Shown here: in pieces, positions 54,488 through 64,000 of the stretch
Position numbering within the stretch: position 1 is the stretch's first letter
How the letters are laid out: every line of letters begins with the position of its first letter
DNA from: Rhodanobacter panaciterrae
GTDB taxonomy: Bacteria > Pseudomonadota > Gammaproteobacteria > Xanthomonadales > Rhodanobacteraceae
Direction of reading: 5' to 3'
DNA: 64,000 bases
Assembly: GCF_014651895.1 (NCBI RefSeq)
Contig: NZ_BMXT01000002.1
Coordinates: 854,040 to 918,039 of the forward strand
The notes under the pieces: model-generated
The model's database searches: none
The model's input: the letters and a program-made list of their open reading frames with translations, nothing else
What the model was told of the DNA's origin: nothing
Translations under genes and position numbers: made by a program

Positions 54488-56130
54488 TCAGGCGAGTGCG
54501 GCGTCGACGATGCTCTGGGCTTCCTTCAATAGACTCTGCAGGTGGTCTTCGCTCTTGAAGCTTTCCGCGTAAACCTTGTAGATCGCCTCGGTGCCGGACG
54601 GCCGTGCGGCGAACCAGCCACTGGCCGCGACGACCTTGATGCCGCCGATCGCCGCGCCGTTGCCCGGCGCCTTGTCCAGCACTTGCGTGATCTTCTCGCC
54701 GGCGAGCTGGTCGCTCTTCAACTGGTCGGGCGACAGTTTCGCGAGCTTGGCTTTCTGCGCGGGCGTGGCAGCGGCTTCGACGCGATCGGCGAACGGCTTG
54801 CCGAGCTCATCGGTCAGCTGCGCGAACAACTCGCCCGGGTCCTTGCCCTGCCGCGCGGTGATCTCGGCCGACAGCAGCGCCGGCACCAGACCGTCCTTGT
54901 CGGTGGCCCATACCGAGCCGTCGTGGCGCAGCAACGAAGCGCCGGCACTCTCTTCGCAGCCGAAGCCAAGCGAGCCGTCGAACAGGCCTTCGGAAAACCA
55001 CTTGAAGCCGACCGGCACTTCGTACAGCTTGCGCCCGAGCCGCTTCACCACGCGGTCGATCAGCGCGGTGGTGACCACGGTCTTGCCGACGGCAGCATTC
55101 GCGCTCCACTGCGGCCGGTGCTGGTACAGGTAATCGATCAGCACCGACAGGTAATGGTTCGGCTCCATCAACCCGTTGCTGCGGGTGACAATGCCGTGGC
55201 GGTCGTGGTCGGTGTCGCAGGCGAACGCGACGTCGTAGGTGTCCTTCAGCCCGATCAGCCGCTGCATCGCGTACTTCGACGACGGGTCCATGCGGATCTT
55301 GCCGTCCCAGTCCACGCTCATGAACGCGAACTGCGGATCGACCACCGCACTGACCACGGTGAGGTCGAGCTTGTAACGCTCCGCGATCGGCGCCCAGTAA
55401 TGCACGCCGGCGCCACCCAGCGGATCGACGCCCATATGCACGCCGGCACTGCGGATCGCCTCGAAGTCGATGATGTTGGCGAGGTCGACGACATACGTGT
55501 TGAGGTAGTCGTGCTCGTGCGTCGTGGCGGCCTGGCGCGCCTGCGCGAACGGCATCCGCTTCACATCTTTCAGGCCACCTTCGAGCAGCGCATTCGCGCG
55601 GTTCTGCACCCAGCCGGTGATATCGGTGTCGGCCGGGCCGCCGTTCGACGTGTTGTATTTGAAGCCGCCGTTGTCGGGCGGGTTGTGCGATGGCGTGATC
55701 ACGATGCCGTCGGCGAGACCGCTGGTGCGCCCTTTGTTGTAGACCAGGATCGCGTGCGAGATCGCCGGTGTGGGAGTGAACTCGCCGCCCGTGGAGATCA
55801 TCGTCTGCACGCCGTTCGCGGCCAGCACTTCCAGCGCATTCTCGAACGCGGGCTGCGACAGCGCATGCGTATCCGCACCGATGAACAGCGGGCCGTCGAT
55901 GCCCTTCGACTTGCGGTACTCGCAGATTGCCTGGCTGATCGCCAGGATGTGCCACTCGTTGAAGCTGCGCTCGAACGAGCTGCCGCGATGGCCGGAGGTG
56001 CCGAACGCCACGCGCTGCGCGGCCACCGACGGATCGGGCTTGAGGTCGGCATACGCCGCGAGCAGCTTCGGGATGTCGACCAGGATCGATGCCGGTGCCG
56101 GCTTGCCGGCGAGTGGACTGATGATCTGAC

Positions 56131-56134
<4 letters not shown>
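54488..56134 (-). CDS. pgm: Phosphoglucomutase, alpha-D-glucose phosphate-specific
   Basis: Pgm interconverts glucose-1- and glucose-6-phosphate. The 548-residue product has the phosphoserine Ser149 in [16 protein letters not shown], the magnesium loop DTDHDRHG, and the substrate loop GFGCEESAG. It is the E. coli Pgm type (about 546 residues) rather than the phosphomannomutase type. The ATG at 56134 overlaps the pgi stop (ATGA); the longer frame upstream is the 3' end of pgi read in another phase. Confidence 0.96.
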
Positions 56135-57791
<1,657 letters not shown>

Positions 57792-57795
<4 letters not shown>

Positions 57796-58895
57796 GGCAG
57801 AGCGGGTCCCTTCGACTTGTCTTCCAGTGCGCTCGCCTTGTCGGCGATCCGCTGCAGCAGCTGCTTCCAGGATTTGACGAAGGCCGCGGCACCGTCGATC
57901 TGCAGCTTGAGTGCCAGCGCATCGGTGTCGACGCCAGCCTTGCCGATCTGCGCCAGCACGCTATCGGCATCACCGCCGTCGCTGGCCATCACGCCATGCA
58001 GCTGACCGTGGTCGGCGAATGCGAGCAGGGTTTTCTCCGGCATCGTGTCGATCGTGTCGGGCGCGGCGAATGCGCTGATGTACATCGTGTCGGGCGCCGA
58101 CGGATCCTTGACGCCGGTGCTGGCCCACAGCAGGCGCTGCGGATGCGCGCCGGCGGCTTCGAGTTTCTTCCAGCGCTCCGACGCGAGCAGTTCGCGATAG
58201 GCGCGATAGGTTTGCTGGCCCACCGCGATGCCGAGCTTGTTGTGCAATTCGACCGGTAGCTGCGGGTTGCTGGCCACGTCCCAGCGGCTGATGAACAGCG
58301 AGGCGACCGAACCCACGCGCGAACCGAGCCCGGCGGCGATGCGACGCTCGATGCCGCGCATATACGCCTCGGCGACGGCCACGTACTGCGCGCAGGAAAA
58401 CAGCAGGGTCACGTTGATCGGAATGCCGAGGAAGATCGCTTCCTCGATCGCCGGGAGGCCTTCCGGCGTGCCGGGAATCTTCACGAACAGGTTGTCGCGC
58501 TGCGCCTGGCTGTGGATCTGTTTTGCCGCCTCGATCGAGCCGGCGGTGTCGGCGGCCAGCAAGGGCGAGACTTCCATCGAGACCCAGCCATCGACGCGGT
58601 CGGTGGCGTCGAAAATCGGCCGGAACAGGTCGGCCGCGCGACGCAGGTCTTCCAGCGCCAGCTCGGTGAACAGCGTTTCGCCGGACAGACCGGCCAGCGT
58701 CTTGGCGTGCACGCCGGCGTCGTAGGCATCGCCGTCGCCGATCGCGGCATCGAAGATGCTCGGGTTCGAGGTCAGCCCGGTGACCGAGTCCTCGGCGATG
58801 TAGCGCGCCAGCGTGCCGTCGTCGAGCAGGGTGCGGGTGATGTTGTCCAGCCACAGGCTCTGGCCGAGTTCGTGCAATTGCTGGGTCGCTTTCAT
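57792..58895 (-). CDS. tal: Transaldolase
   Basis: Transaldolase transfers dihydroxyacetone units in the pentose phosphate pathway. The 367-residue protein is the longer actinobacterial/cyanobacterial-type transaldolase. It has [31 protein letters not shown], and the Schiff-base Lys139 in [13 protein letters not shown]. It overlaps pgi by four bases. Confidence 0.96.
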
Positions 58896-58934
58896 GCTTG
58901 CTCCATGACTTCAGTTCATTCGAGACGGGTTGTT

Positions 58935-59648
58935 TCAGTCTGCCGGAAGGTTGATGACGGGCGCGTCGGGCAGGAAATCAGCAAGCTTACGCTCGCGCAG
59001 ATCGCCGACGCGAGCGATGCGGATATCCGCTGCCGCGCGCACGTCTTCCGGCGCCTGTGCGGCGTAGTGGCCCTGCTCCACGAACACCGTGGTCAGTCGC
59101 TGGCCGAGCCGCTGTTTCATGTCGGCCAGGATCTGCGGCTTGTCGTCGACCATCACGTAGTGCGCGGCCGGGTAGCGCTGCTGCATCGCCACCAGCATCT
59201 GCTGTTTGTGCACATAGATCAGCACCTCGCCGCGCAGCGCGTCCCACAGCCCGGCGTGCTGGATCTTGCGCGGCTGGAACACCACGTCGCCGTCGGACAG
59301 GATCGCCGTCGGGCCCAGCGTGCGCAGGTGGGCGACGGTGTCCAGCGCGTGCGGGTACAGCCGGCTGGCGAACGGATACTCCAGCAGGTATTTCGACATC
59401 TGCAGCAGCGCCGGCTCGTTGTCCAGGCCGACGCGGAAGCGCTGCAGCGCGCCGAGGTAATCGGCGTAGCCCAGCTCGTCGCGCAGCTGCGCATAGATCG
59501 CCCAGTAGCGCTCGCGCTCGGTCGCGCCGAACGCCTGTTCCAGCGTGTCGCCGAGGTCGGCGGCGAAGCGGTCGTTGTCGAGCAAGGTGTTGTCGACATC
59601 GAGCAGGAAGACCACCGACGCGGTGGCGGGAGTGTGGTCGCTCAACAT
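58935..59648 (-). CDS. HAD-superfamily hydrolase in the pentose phosphate operon
   Basis: The 237-residue HAD protein has the nucleophile motif [20 protein letters not shown] (first Asp about residue 18), a helical cap domain, [11 protein letters not shown] and [18 protein letters not shown]. It is probably a phosphatase; substrate unknown. The ATG at 59648 overlaps the zwf stop by seven bases and tal follows 39 bases after it. Context suggests a sugar-phosphate substrate. Conserved placement beside zwf/tal in relatives would need checking. Confidence 0.88.
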   Translation of the reverse strand: MLSDHTPATASVVFLLDVDNTLLDNDRFAADLGDTLEQAFGATERERYWAIYAQLRDELGYADYLGALQRFRVGLDNEPALLQMSKYLLEYPFASRLYPHALDTVAHLRTLGPTAILSDGDVVFQPRKIQHAGLWDALRGEVLIYVHKQQMLVAMQQRYPAAHYVMVDDKPQILADMKQRLGQRLTTVFVEQGHYAAQAPEDVRAAADIRIARVGDLRERKLADFLPDAPVINLPAD

Positions 59649-61048
59649 GGCTCGCTCGCCTCGGCTTGCGGATCGTGCCAGCCCTCGGCGCTGCTGACGA
59701 TCTTGGCGGCCTCGGCCGGTCCCCAGCTGCCCGGTTCGTAGAAGCTCACGCTGCCTGGATGCTGCAGCACGCGGTCGACCACCGCCCATGCGGCTTCGAC
59801 GCATTCGTCGCTGGTGAACAGCGCGTTGTCGCCGCGGATCGCGTCGGCGAGCAGCCGTTCGTACGGCGGTTTCTCCGGCTCCGCATGATGCCTTGCCACC
59901 AGTTCCACCGGATCGCCCTGCATCGTCTCGCCGGGCCGCTTGACCCGCATGCCCTCGGCAATGATCACCTCCGGGCTGAGCCGGAAGCGGAAGTAGTTCG
60001 ATTGCGGCGGCGTGATCTCGTCGAACACCGACAGCGGCGGTGTCTTCATGTCCACCATCACCTCGGTGGTGGTGATCGGCAGGCTCTTGCCGGCGCGGAT
60101 GTAGAACGGCACGCCGGCCCAGCGCCAGGTGTCGATATGCAGGCACAGCGCCACGAAGGTCTCCACGTTGGAATCCGGCGCCACGCCCTCGACCTTGCGA
60201 TAGCCGTCGAACTGGCCGCGCACCACTTCGGCCGGATCGAGCGGGCGCATCGCGCGGAACAGTCGCAGCTTCTCTGCATTCAGCGAGACCGGGTCGTTGC
60301 CGATCGGCGCATCCATCGCCAGCAACGAAGTCACTTGCAGCAGATGGTTCTGCAGCACGTCGCGGATCGCGCCGACACCCTCGTAGAAACTGCCGCGGCC
60401 GTCCACGCCGAACTGCTCGGCCATGGTGATCTGCACGCTGTCGACGTAGCGGTTGTTCCACACCGGTTCCAGCACGGTGTTGGCAAAGCGGAAGTACAGC
60501 AGGTTTTGCACCGGCTCCTTGCCCAGATAATGGTCGATGCGGAAGATCGCCGGTTCCGGGAACACTTCGTGCAAGGTGCGGTTGAGCGCCTGCGCCGAGG
60601 CCAGGTCGCGGCCGAACGGTTTTTCCACCACCACCCGCGCGTTGTCGGCGCAACCGGCCTGCTGCAGGTTCTTCACCACCACGCCGAACAGACTCGGCGG
60701 TATCGCCAGGTAATGCAGCGGCGCCTTGGCGCTGCCCAGCACCTGCTTCAACTGGGTGAACGTGGCCGGGTCGTTGTAGTCGCCGTCGACGTACTGCAGG
60801 CGTGCCGCGAACTTCGCAAACGCGGCCTCATCGACGTCGCCGCCGTGATTTTTCGCCGCCTGCGCCAGGCTGTCGTGTGCGCGTTGGCGCAGCTGCTCCA
60901 CGCTCCAGCCGGAATGCGCCACGCCGATGATCGGCAGGTCCAGCCCGTCGCGCAGCATCATCGCCTGCAGCGCGGGGAAGATCTGCTTGTAGGCCAAGTC
61001 GCCAGTGGCGCCAAAAAAGACCAGGGCATCCGAGGGGAGTGATGTCAT
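59642..61048 (-). CDS. zwf: Glucose-6-phosphate 1-dehydrogenase
   Basis: Zwf oxidises glucose-6-phosphate to 6-phosphogluconolactone with NADP. The protein has the nucleotide loop [31 protein letters not shown], and the substrate motif [14 protein letters not shown], with the catalytic His. The ATG at 61048 gives 468 residues starting [21 protein letters not shown] lies 12 bases upstream. ATGs at 61066 and 61126 are also in frame and would add an Ala-rich stretch. It opens the operon. No 6-phosphogluconolactonase or gnd gene is adjacent. Confidence 0.95.
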   Translation of the reverse strand: MTSLPSDALVFFGATGDLAYKQIFPALQAMMLRDGLDLPIIGVAHSGWSVEQLRQRAHDSLAQAAKNHGGDVDEAAFAKFAARLQYVDGDYNDPATFTQLKQVLGSAKAPLHYLAIPPSLFGVVVKNLQQAGCADNARVVVEKPFGRDLASAQALNRTLHEVFPEPAIFRIDHYLGKEPVQNLLYFRFANTVLEPVWNNRYVDSVQITMAEQFGVDGRGSFYEGVGAIRDVLQNHLLQVTSLLAMDAPIGNDPVSLNAEKLRLFRAMRPLDPAEVVRGQFDGYRKVEGVAPDSNVETFVALCLHIDTWRWAGVPFYIRAGKSLPITTTEVMVDMKTPPLSVFDEITPPQSNYFRFRLSPEVIIAEGMRVKRPGETMQGDPVELVARHHAEPEKPPYERLLADAIRGDNALFTSDECVEAAWAVVDRVLQHPGSVSFYEPGSWGPAEAAKIVSSAEGWHDPQAEASEPC

Positions 61049-61252
61049 GGTGAGTGCTTTCTCCATGGGGCTGGCCGGCGCCGTCATTGGCGCAGCGTAT
61101 GGTGCAGCCGATGCGGCGGCATGCATGAACCTGCAACATGCCGGAGATCGGGTCTACTTTCCAGCCTGCACGCAGCGAAGTTAAACCGATGCATAAGTCG
61201 GTACGTCTACAGGTTGACCCGCCGACCGCAGGAAGCTGCGACGATGGAACGC

Positions 61253-61747
61253 TCAGCCAGCCAGCTGCTTGAACATGACCAGGGCATCGACAAATCCGAG
61301 GCGCTGATGCCGGAACGCCCGCGGCAGCGTGCCGACCACGGTGAAGCCGAGCCGCTTCCACAGGCGCACGGCGCGTTCATTGGTCGATACCACCAGGTTG
61401 AACTGCATCGCCAGAAAGCCCATCGACAGCGCCTGCGCTTGCGAGTGCTCGCACATGGCCGCGGCAATGCCCTGGCCTTGCGCGTCAGCGGCGACGACGT
61501 AGCCAGCGTTGCAGACGTGCCCGCCCAGGCCCGGCTGGTTCGGTTTGAGGATGTAGCTGCCCACGACACGTCCGTCCGGCGAACAGGCCACGAAGGTCGC
61601 GGCTGGCAGCTCGACCCAGGCCTGGTGTGCTTCGGCCTCGGTACTGTGCGGGGAGTTGGCGTAGGTATCGCCGGACTGGAAGGTCGCGTGCAGGATCGAC
61701 CAGACGGTGGGCCAGTCGGTTTCCTGGAAGGGGCGTATGAGGGTCAT
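61253..61747 (-). CDS. GNAT-family N-acetyltransferase
   Basis: The 164-residue GNAT has MTLIRPFQETDWPTVWSILHATF at the start and GYVVAADAQGQGIAAAMCEHSQAQALSMGF with the acetyl-CoA loop Q-G-Q-G-I-A. It ends with the GNAT feature ERAVRLWKRLGFTVVGTLPRAF. Substrate unknown; similar proteins exist beside phosphinothricin acetyltransferases. It lies 0.2 kb upstream of zwf on the same strand. Confidence 0.9.
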   Translation of the reverse strand: MTLIRPFQETDWPTVWSILHATFQSGDTYANSPHSTEAEAHQAWVELPAATFVACSPDGRVVGSYILKPNQPGLGGHVCNAGYVVAADAQGQGIAAAMCEHSQAQALSMGFLAMQFNLVVSTNERAVRLWKRLGFTVVGTLPRAFRHQRLGFVDALVMFKQLAG

Positions 61748-61794
61748 GAGTGTGATGGGTGAATCCGCTCGATGGAGAAGTGTGCGCTTGGCCT

Positions 61795-62124
61795 TCAGTC
61801 GACAATGAACAATGTTGCCCCGACTTCGGTGAACGACCGGTGCGGTTCCGCATTGTCGGCGACTTGATAACTCATGCCAGCGGTCAGCGTGAACTTGCGG
61901 CCGTCTTCCAGTTCGGTGTGAAGTTCTCCCTCGATACACAAAAGTACGTGCCCCTTAGCGCACCAGTGATCCGCGACGTAGCCAGGCGTGTACTCGACCA
62001 TCCGAACGCGGACGTCTCCAAGCTGCAGTGTTCGCCAGTAGGCGCTACCGCTTGCGCCCTTGTGTTCCGTCCGTTCGACCTTCGACCAGTCTGTCGTGCC
62101 GAACGGGATGCCTGACATCTGCAT
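61795..62124 (-). CDS. DHCW-type cupin protein
   Basis: The 109-residue single-domain cupin contains YVADHWCAKGHVLLCIEGELHTELEDGRKF, the motif of the DHCW cupin family. It is probably a metal-binding protein; activity is unknown. AGGA before ATG 62124 decides the start; an ATG eight codons upstream has none. It is flanked by small unrelated genes on the same strand. Confidence 0.85.
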   Translation of the reverse strand: MQMSGIPFGTTDWSKVERTEHKGASGSAYWRTLQLGDVRVRMVEYTPGYVADHWCAKGHVLLCIEGELHTELEDGRKFTLTAGMSYQVADNAEPHRSFTEVGATLFIVD

Positions 62125-62159
62125 GTTTAATCCTGAGGTGTTTGGCAACCAATGCTGCT

Positions 62160-62582
62160 CTAACCGCGCAAGATCGGCTCCCCGGTACGCGGGTTTGTGA
62201 GGGTCACATTCTCGAGCGCTCGAATGCGCCAGATCTCGTTCTGTCTCGTCAGTACTGCGAGGATCAGCGTGTCCACCGCATGGGGTCCGGCCGGGTGAGC
62301 GGCACCGGCCGACAGACGACTCCAGAAATGTATGACCACCGCTCCATCAGCAATGTGAGCGACATCGATCAGCTCGTTTTCCAGCGTGGAGTCGCGATAG
62401 ATTGTTTCGTGAATCGGAGCGTGCAGCGCCACGATCTCATCGATGCCTTGGACATAGTGCCCGAAGCGATTTACGAACGTCGCGCCTTCATCGAACAAGT
62501 CCGCGAGAGCAGCCATGTCATGTGCATTCCAGGCGGCCTGAAATGCACTGGGCGCATCTTCCGGTCTTTGCATTTTGGCCAT
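62160..62582 (-). CDS. SgcJ/EcaC-like NTF2-fold protein
   Basis: The 140-residue protein matches the SgcJ/EcaC DUF4440-type NTF2-like family: FQAAWNAHDMAALADLFDEGATFVNRFGHYVQGIDEIVALHAPIHETI, and later IWRIRALENVTLTNPRTGEPIL. The fold makes a small-molecule cavity; function is unknown, often near antibiotic or stress genes. A degenerate attC-like site lies 38-80 bases before its start, so it may have been acquired as a gene cassette. Confidence 0.85.
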   Translation of the reverse strand: MAKMQRPEDAPSAFQAAWNAHDMAALADLFDEGATFVNRFGHYVQGIDEIVALHAPIHETIYRDSTLENELIDVAHIADGAVVIHFWSRLSAGAAHPAGPHAVDTLILAVLTRQNEIWRIRALENVTLTNPRTGEPILRG

Positions 62583-62619
62583 GAGGGTTGTGGTCAGATG
62601 TCTCTTGGATGACTACGGT

Positions 62620-62655
62620 GCCTGACGTTCCGGTTTAGCGGCATCCGCTGCAATC
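62620..62655. other. Degenerate attC-like site
   Basis: On the minus strand GCCGCTAAACCGGAACGTCAGGC matches the attC end consensus (CGCTTAACTCAAGC plus GTTRRRY) at 15 of 21 positions, as I aligned it. AGCGG/CCGCT form a stem at 62637-62649. It lies just after the RibD-like gene on the minus strand. It is diverged, so this is tentative. Confidence 0.4.
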
Positions 62656-62671
62656 GGTGGCTGGGCCGCCC

Positions 62672-63301
62672 TCACTGACGCACATAGCGCAAGTGCGTGG
62701 CGTGTGGACCATCAAGCACCTTGTCGATGCGAAACTGCGGCCCGGGCTCGCGCAGGTTCTCGAAGAGACGCCGCCCGCCGCCGAAAAACACGGGTGCCAA
62801 GGCGATTTCCAGCTCATCAACGACACCCAGGTTCAGGTACTGCTGGATCACATCCGCTCCACCCGCGATACGAATATCACGACGGCCTGCTGATTCCCGA
62901 ACCAGCTCCAGGGCACGCTCCGGCCCGTCATTGATGAAGTAAAAGGTCGTCCCGCCGGGGCGCACCCAGGGTTCGCGTTTCTCATTGGTGAGAACGTATA
63001 CCGGCGTGTGAAACGGAGCCTCCTCTGGCCACGCGCTCTCGCCCTGGTCGAACATCCGCTTGCCCATGATGTTGGCGCCGATGCGCTCCGTGGTGCTGCG
63101 AACCAGGTCATTGACCGGGCCGGTCTCTCCTCCTGATCCGAACATGTGGTTCTCGCGGAAGTACTGTTGATTGATGAGCCAGCCCATCAACGCACCCCAC
63201 TTGGCGCCCCAGTTCTTGTACCCGGGATTCTCCATGGTCATTCCTTCCGGAGCCATGTAGCCATCGAGGCTAAGTCCAATGTTGACGAATACTTTGCTCA
63301 T
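62672..63301 (-). CDS. Dihydrofolate reductase/RibD C-terminal-domain family protein
   Basis: The 209-residue protein begins MSKVFVNIGLSLDGYMAPEG, a start typical of the RibD C-terminal/DHFR-like family. NIMGKRMFDQGESAWPEEAPFHTPVYVLT, AGGADVIQQYLNLGVVDELEIALAPVFFGGGRRLF complete it. These proteins bind NADPH but their substrates are unknown; it is not a canonical FolA. It starts 29 bases after the core end of an attC-like site and ends before another, consistent with an integron gene cassette. Confidence 0.88.
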   Translation of the reverse strand: MSKVFVNIGLSLDGYMAPEGMTMENPGYKNWGAKWGALMGWLINQQYFRENHMFGSGGETGPVNDLVRSTTERIGANIMGKRMFDQGESAWPEEAPFHTPVYVLTNEKREPWVRPGGTTFYFINDGPERALELVRESAGRRDIRIAGGADVIQQYLNLGVVDELEIALAPVFFGGGRRLFENLREPGPQFRIDKVLDGPHATHLRYVRQ

Positions 63302-63329
63302 GATTCTTTGCTCGCATGTTCGGATGTCG

Positions 63330-63371
63330 GTCCAGCGCTTGAGTTAAGCGGCGCCGGCAGATGCTCAACTC
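63330..63371. other. Integron attC-like site downstream of GNAT cassette
   Basis: CGCTTGAGTTAAGCGGCG (63336-63353) is identical over 18 bases to the site at 63910-63927. Arms GAGTTAAGC (63341-63349) and GCTCAACTC (63363-63371) pair with one mismatch. On the minus strand the core end is GCTGGAC, one base off GTTRRRY. The GNAT stop codon lies inside the left arm, as often seen in cassettes. Confidence 0.7.
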
Positions 63372-63886
63372 GGGGCAACAGATCTAACCATGACGATATC
63401 TCGTTGAGGATCGCCGCCAAGAGGAAAGGTATGATCACCCACCTCCACGAACCCCAGTTTCTTGTAGAACGAGATGGCCCTTGGGTTGCGCTCCCAGACA
63501 CCAAGCCACAATGCATCTGACTCATGTTGCTTGATTTCGTCGATGCAAACCTTCATGAGCTCCTGCGCGATGCCCTTGCCATGCCAGTCTTCGACAACGT
63601 AGAGGCGTTGAATCTCCCCCGGACTTTTTGCCGAAACACAGTCAGGTGCCTCCCCCCAGCGCAATTGGGCATAACCAATCAATCTGCCTTCGTCTTCGCT
63701 CACCAAGGTAACCATTCCAGGATCAGTGATCTCGACCGCTTGAATCTGCTCGCTGTAGCTATTTCGGCAGTGAAGTTCCATATGTTCGGCCGTATTCATG
63801 GCACCAAACGTTGCCCTAAATGTGGCCTCGGCCATCTCAGAGAGTGCCTTGGCGTCATTTAAGTGAGCTTTTCGTATGGTTGGCAC
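63365..63886 (-). CDS. GNAT-family N-acetyltransferase, gene-cassette type
   Basis: The GTG at 63886 is preceded by GGAGG five bases away and gives 173 residues: MPTIRKAHLNDAKALSEMAEATFRATFGAM, the acetyl-CoA loop YVVEDWHGKGIAQELMK, and LGVWERNPRAISFYKKLGFVEVGDHTFPLGGDPQRD. The longer reading frame from 63973 would cross the attC core and is rejected. The gene is bracketed by two attC-like sites, is less GC-rich than its neighbours and has no own promoter visible, all typical of an integron cassette. Substrate unknown. Confidence 0.88.
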   Translation of the reverse strand: MPTIRKAHLNDAKALSEMAEATFRATFGAMNTAEHMELHCRNSYSEQIQAVEITDPGMVTLVSEDEGRLIGYAQLRWGEAPDCVSAKSPGEIQRLYVVEDWHGKGIAQELMKVCIDEIKQHESDALWLGVWERNPRAISFYKKLGFVEVGDHTFPLGGDPQRDIVMVRSVAPS

Positions 63887-63903
63887 CAAGACCTCCAAAG
63901 AGC

Positions 63904-63956
63904 ATCTAACGCTTGAGTTAAGCGGCGGCGTAGCCGCCTTGAATGATTGAATGGAC
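63904..63956. other. Integron attC-like recombination site
   Basis: Read on the minus strand the site runs from GTCCATT (degenerate inverse core) through CAATCATTCAAG. A perfect GGCGGC/GCCGCC hairpin and CTTAACTCAAGC follow, ending in GTTAGAT, an exact GTTRRRY core. Layout and sequence resemble the aadA-type attC. The GNAT start codon lies 18 bases after the core. Confidence 0.82.
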
Positions 63957-64000
63957 TCCTCCCGCGTCGCCACACGGCTTCGATGAGCCAGACAGGAGCG

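Noticed and set aside
63887..63973. Longer start for the GNAT cassette gene (202 residues)
   Set aside because: The extra codons cross the attC core, while GTG 63886 has GGAGG at an ideal distance.

Overview
The window is GC-rich, densely packed chromosomal DNA of a gammaproteobacterium. The order lptM-dapF-DUF484-xerC next to hslVU, rsmG near parAB, and many TonB/xanthomonad-type families suggest the Xanthomonadales, most likely Rhodanobacteraceae (Rhodanobacter, Dyella or Luteibacter relatives). This placement is inferred from gene content and order, not from a database search. I saw no rRNA, tRNA, CRISPR array, insertion sequence or phage.

Layout. 1-4680 (minus): housekeeping cluster lptM, dapF, DUF484, xerC, a family 9 glycosyltransferase, hslV and the first codons of hslU. 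4.8-19.5 kb: mixed core genes, including an orphan outer-membrane efflux factor, a divergent GNAT/RimK-like ATP-grasp pair, aroE, a patatin with a cyclic-nucleotide domain overlapping a gamma-carbonic-anhydrase-like gene, prlC, a cold-shock gene, xthA and pirin. 19.6-35.4 kb: a carbohydrate locus with LacI regulator, Oar-like TonB-dependent receptor, GH144-type beta-glucanase, sugar ABC importer (lipoprotein plus two permeases), a large (alpha/alpha)6 glycosidase, a GH1 beta-glucosidase and the importer's ATPase. It is split by a small SPFH gene and rsmG. 35.4-37.2 kb: parA and parB, where parA has lost its Walker A segment through a frameshifting deletion. 37-46 kb: core and unknown genes including hemC. 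46.3-52.3 kb: an RND efflux operon (outer-membrane factor, membrane fusion protein, pump). 52.4-61.1 kb: central carbon operon zwf, HAD phosphatase, tal, pgi, pgm, tkt, mostly with overlapping stop/start codons. 61.2-64 kb: small minus-strand genes of lower GC, at least two flanked by integron attC-like sites, so probably mobile gene cassettes.

Regulation and repeats. LacI-type 14-bp palindromes lie upstream of lacI and between the GH1 and ATPase genes, tying the two halves of the sugar locus together. A palindrome overlaps a good promoter of the efflux operon, and two tandem hairpin/T-tract elements sit between its first and second genes. Two strong hairpins separate the TonB receptor from the enzyme and transport genes. 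Seven copies of a C/G-rich palindromic REP-like repeat are scattered between genes; one has apparently supplied the ribosome-binding site of the large glycosidase.
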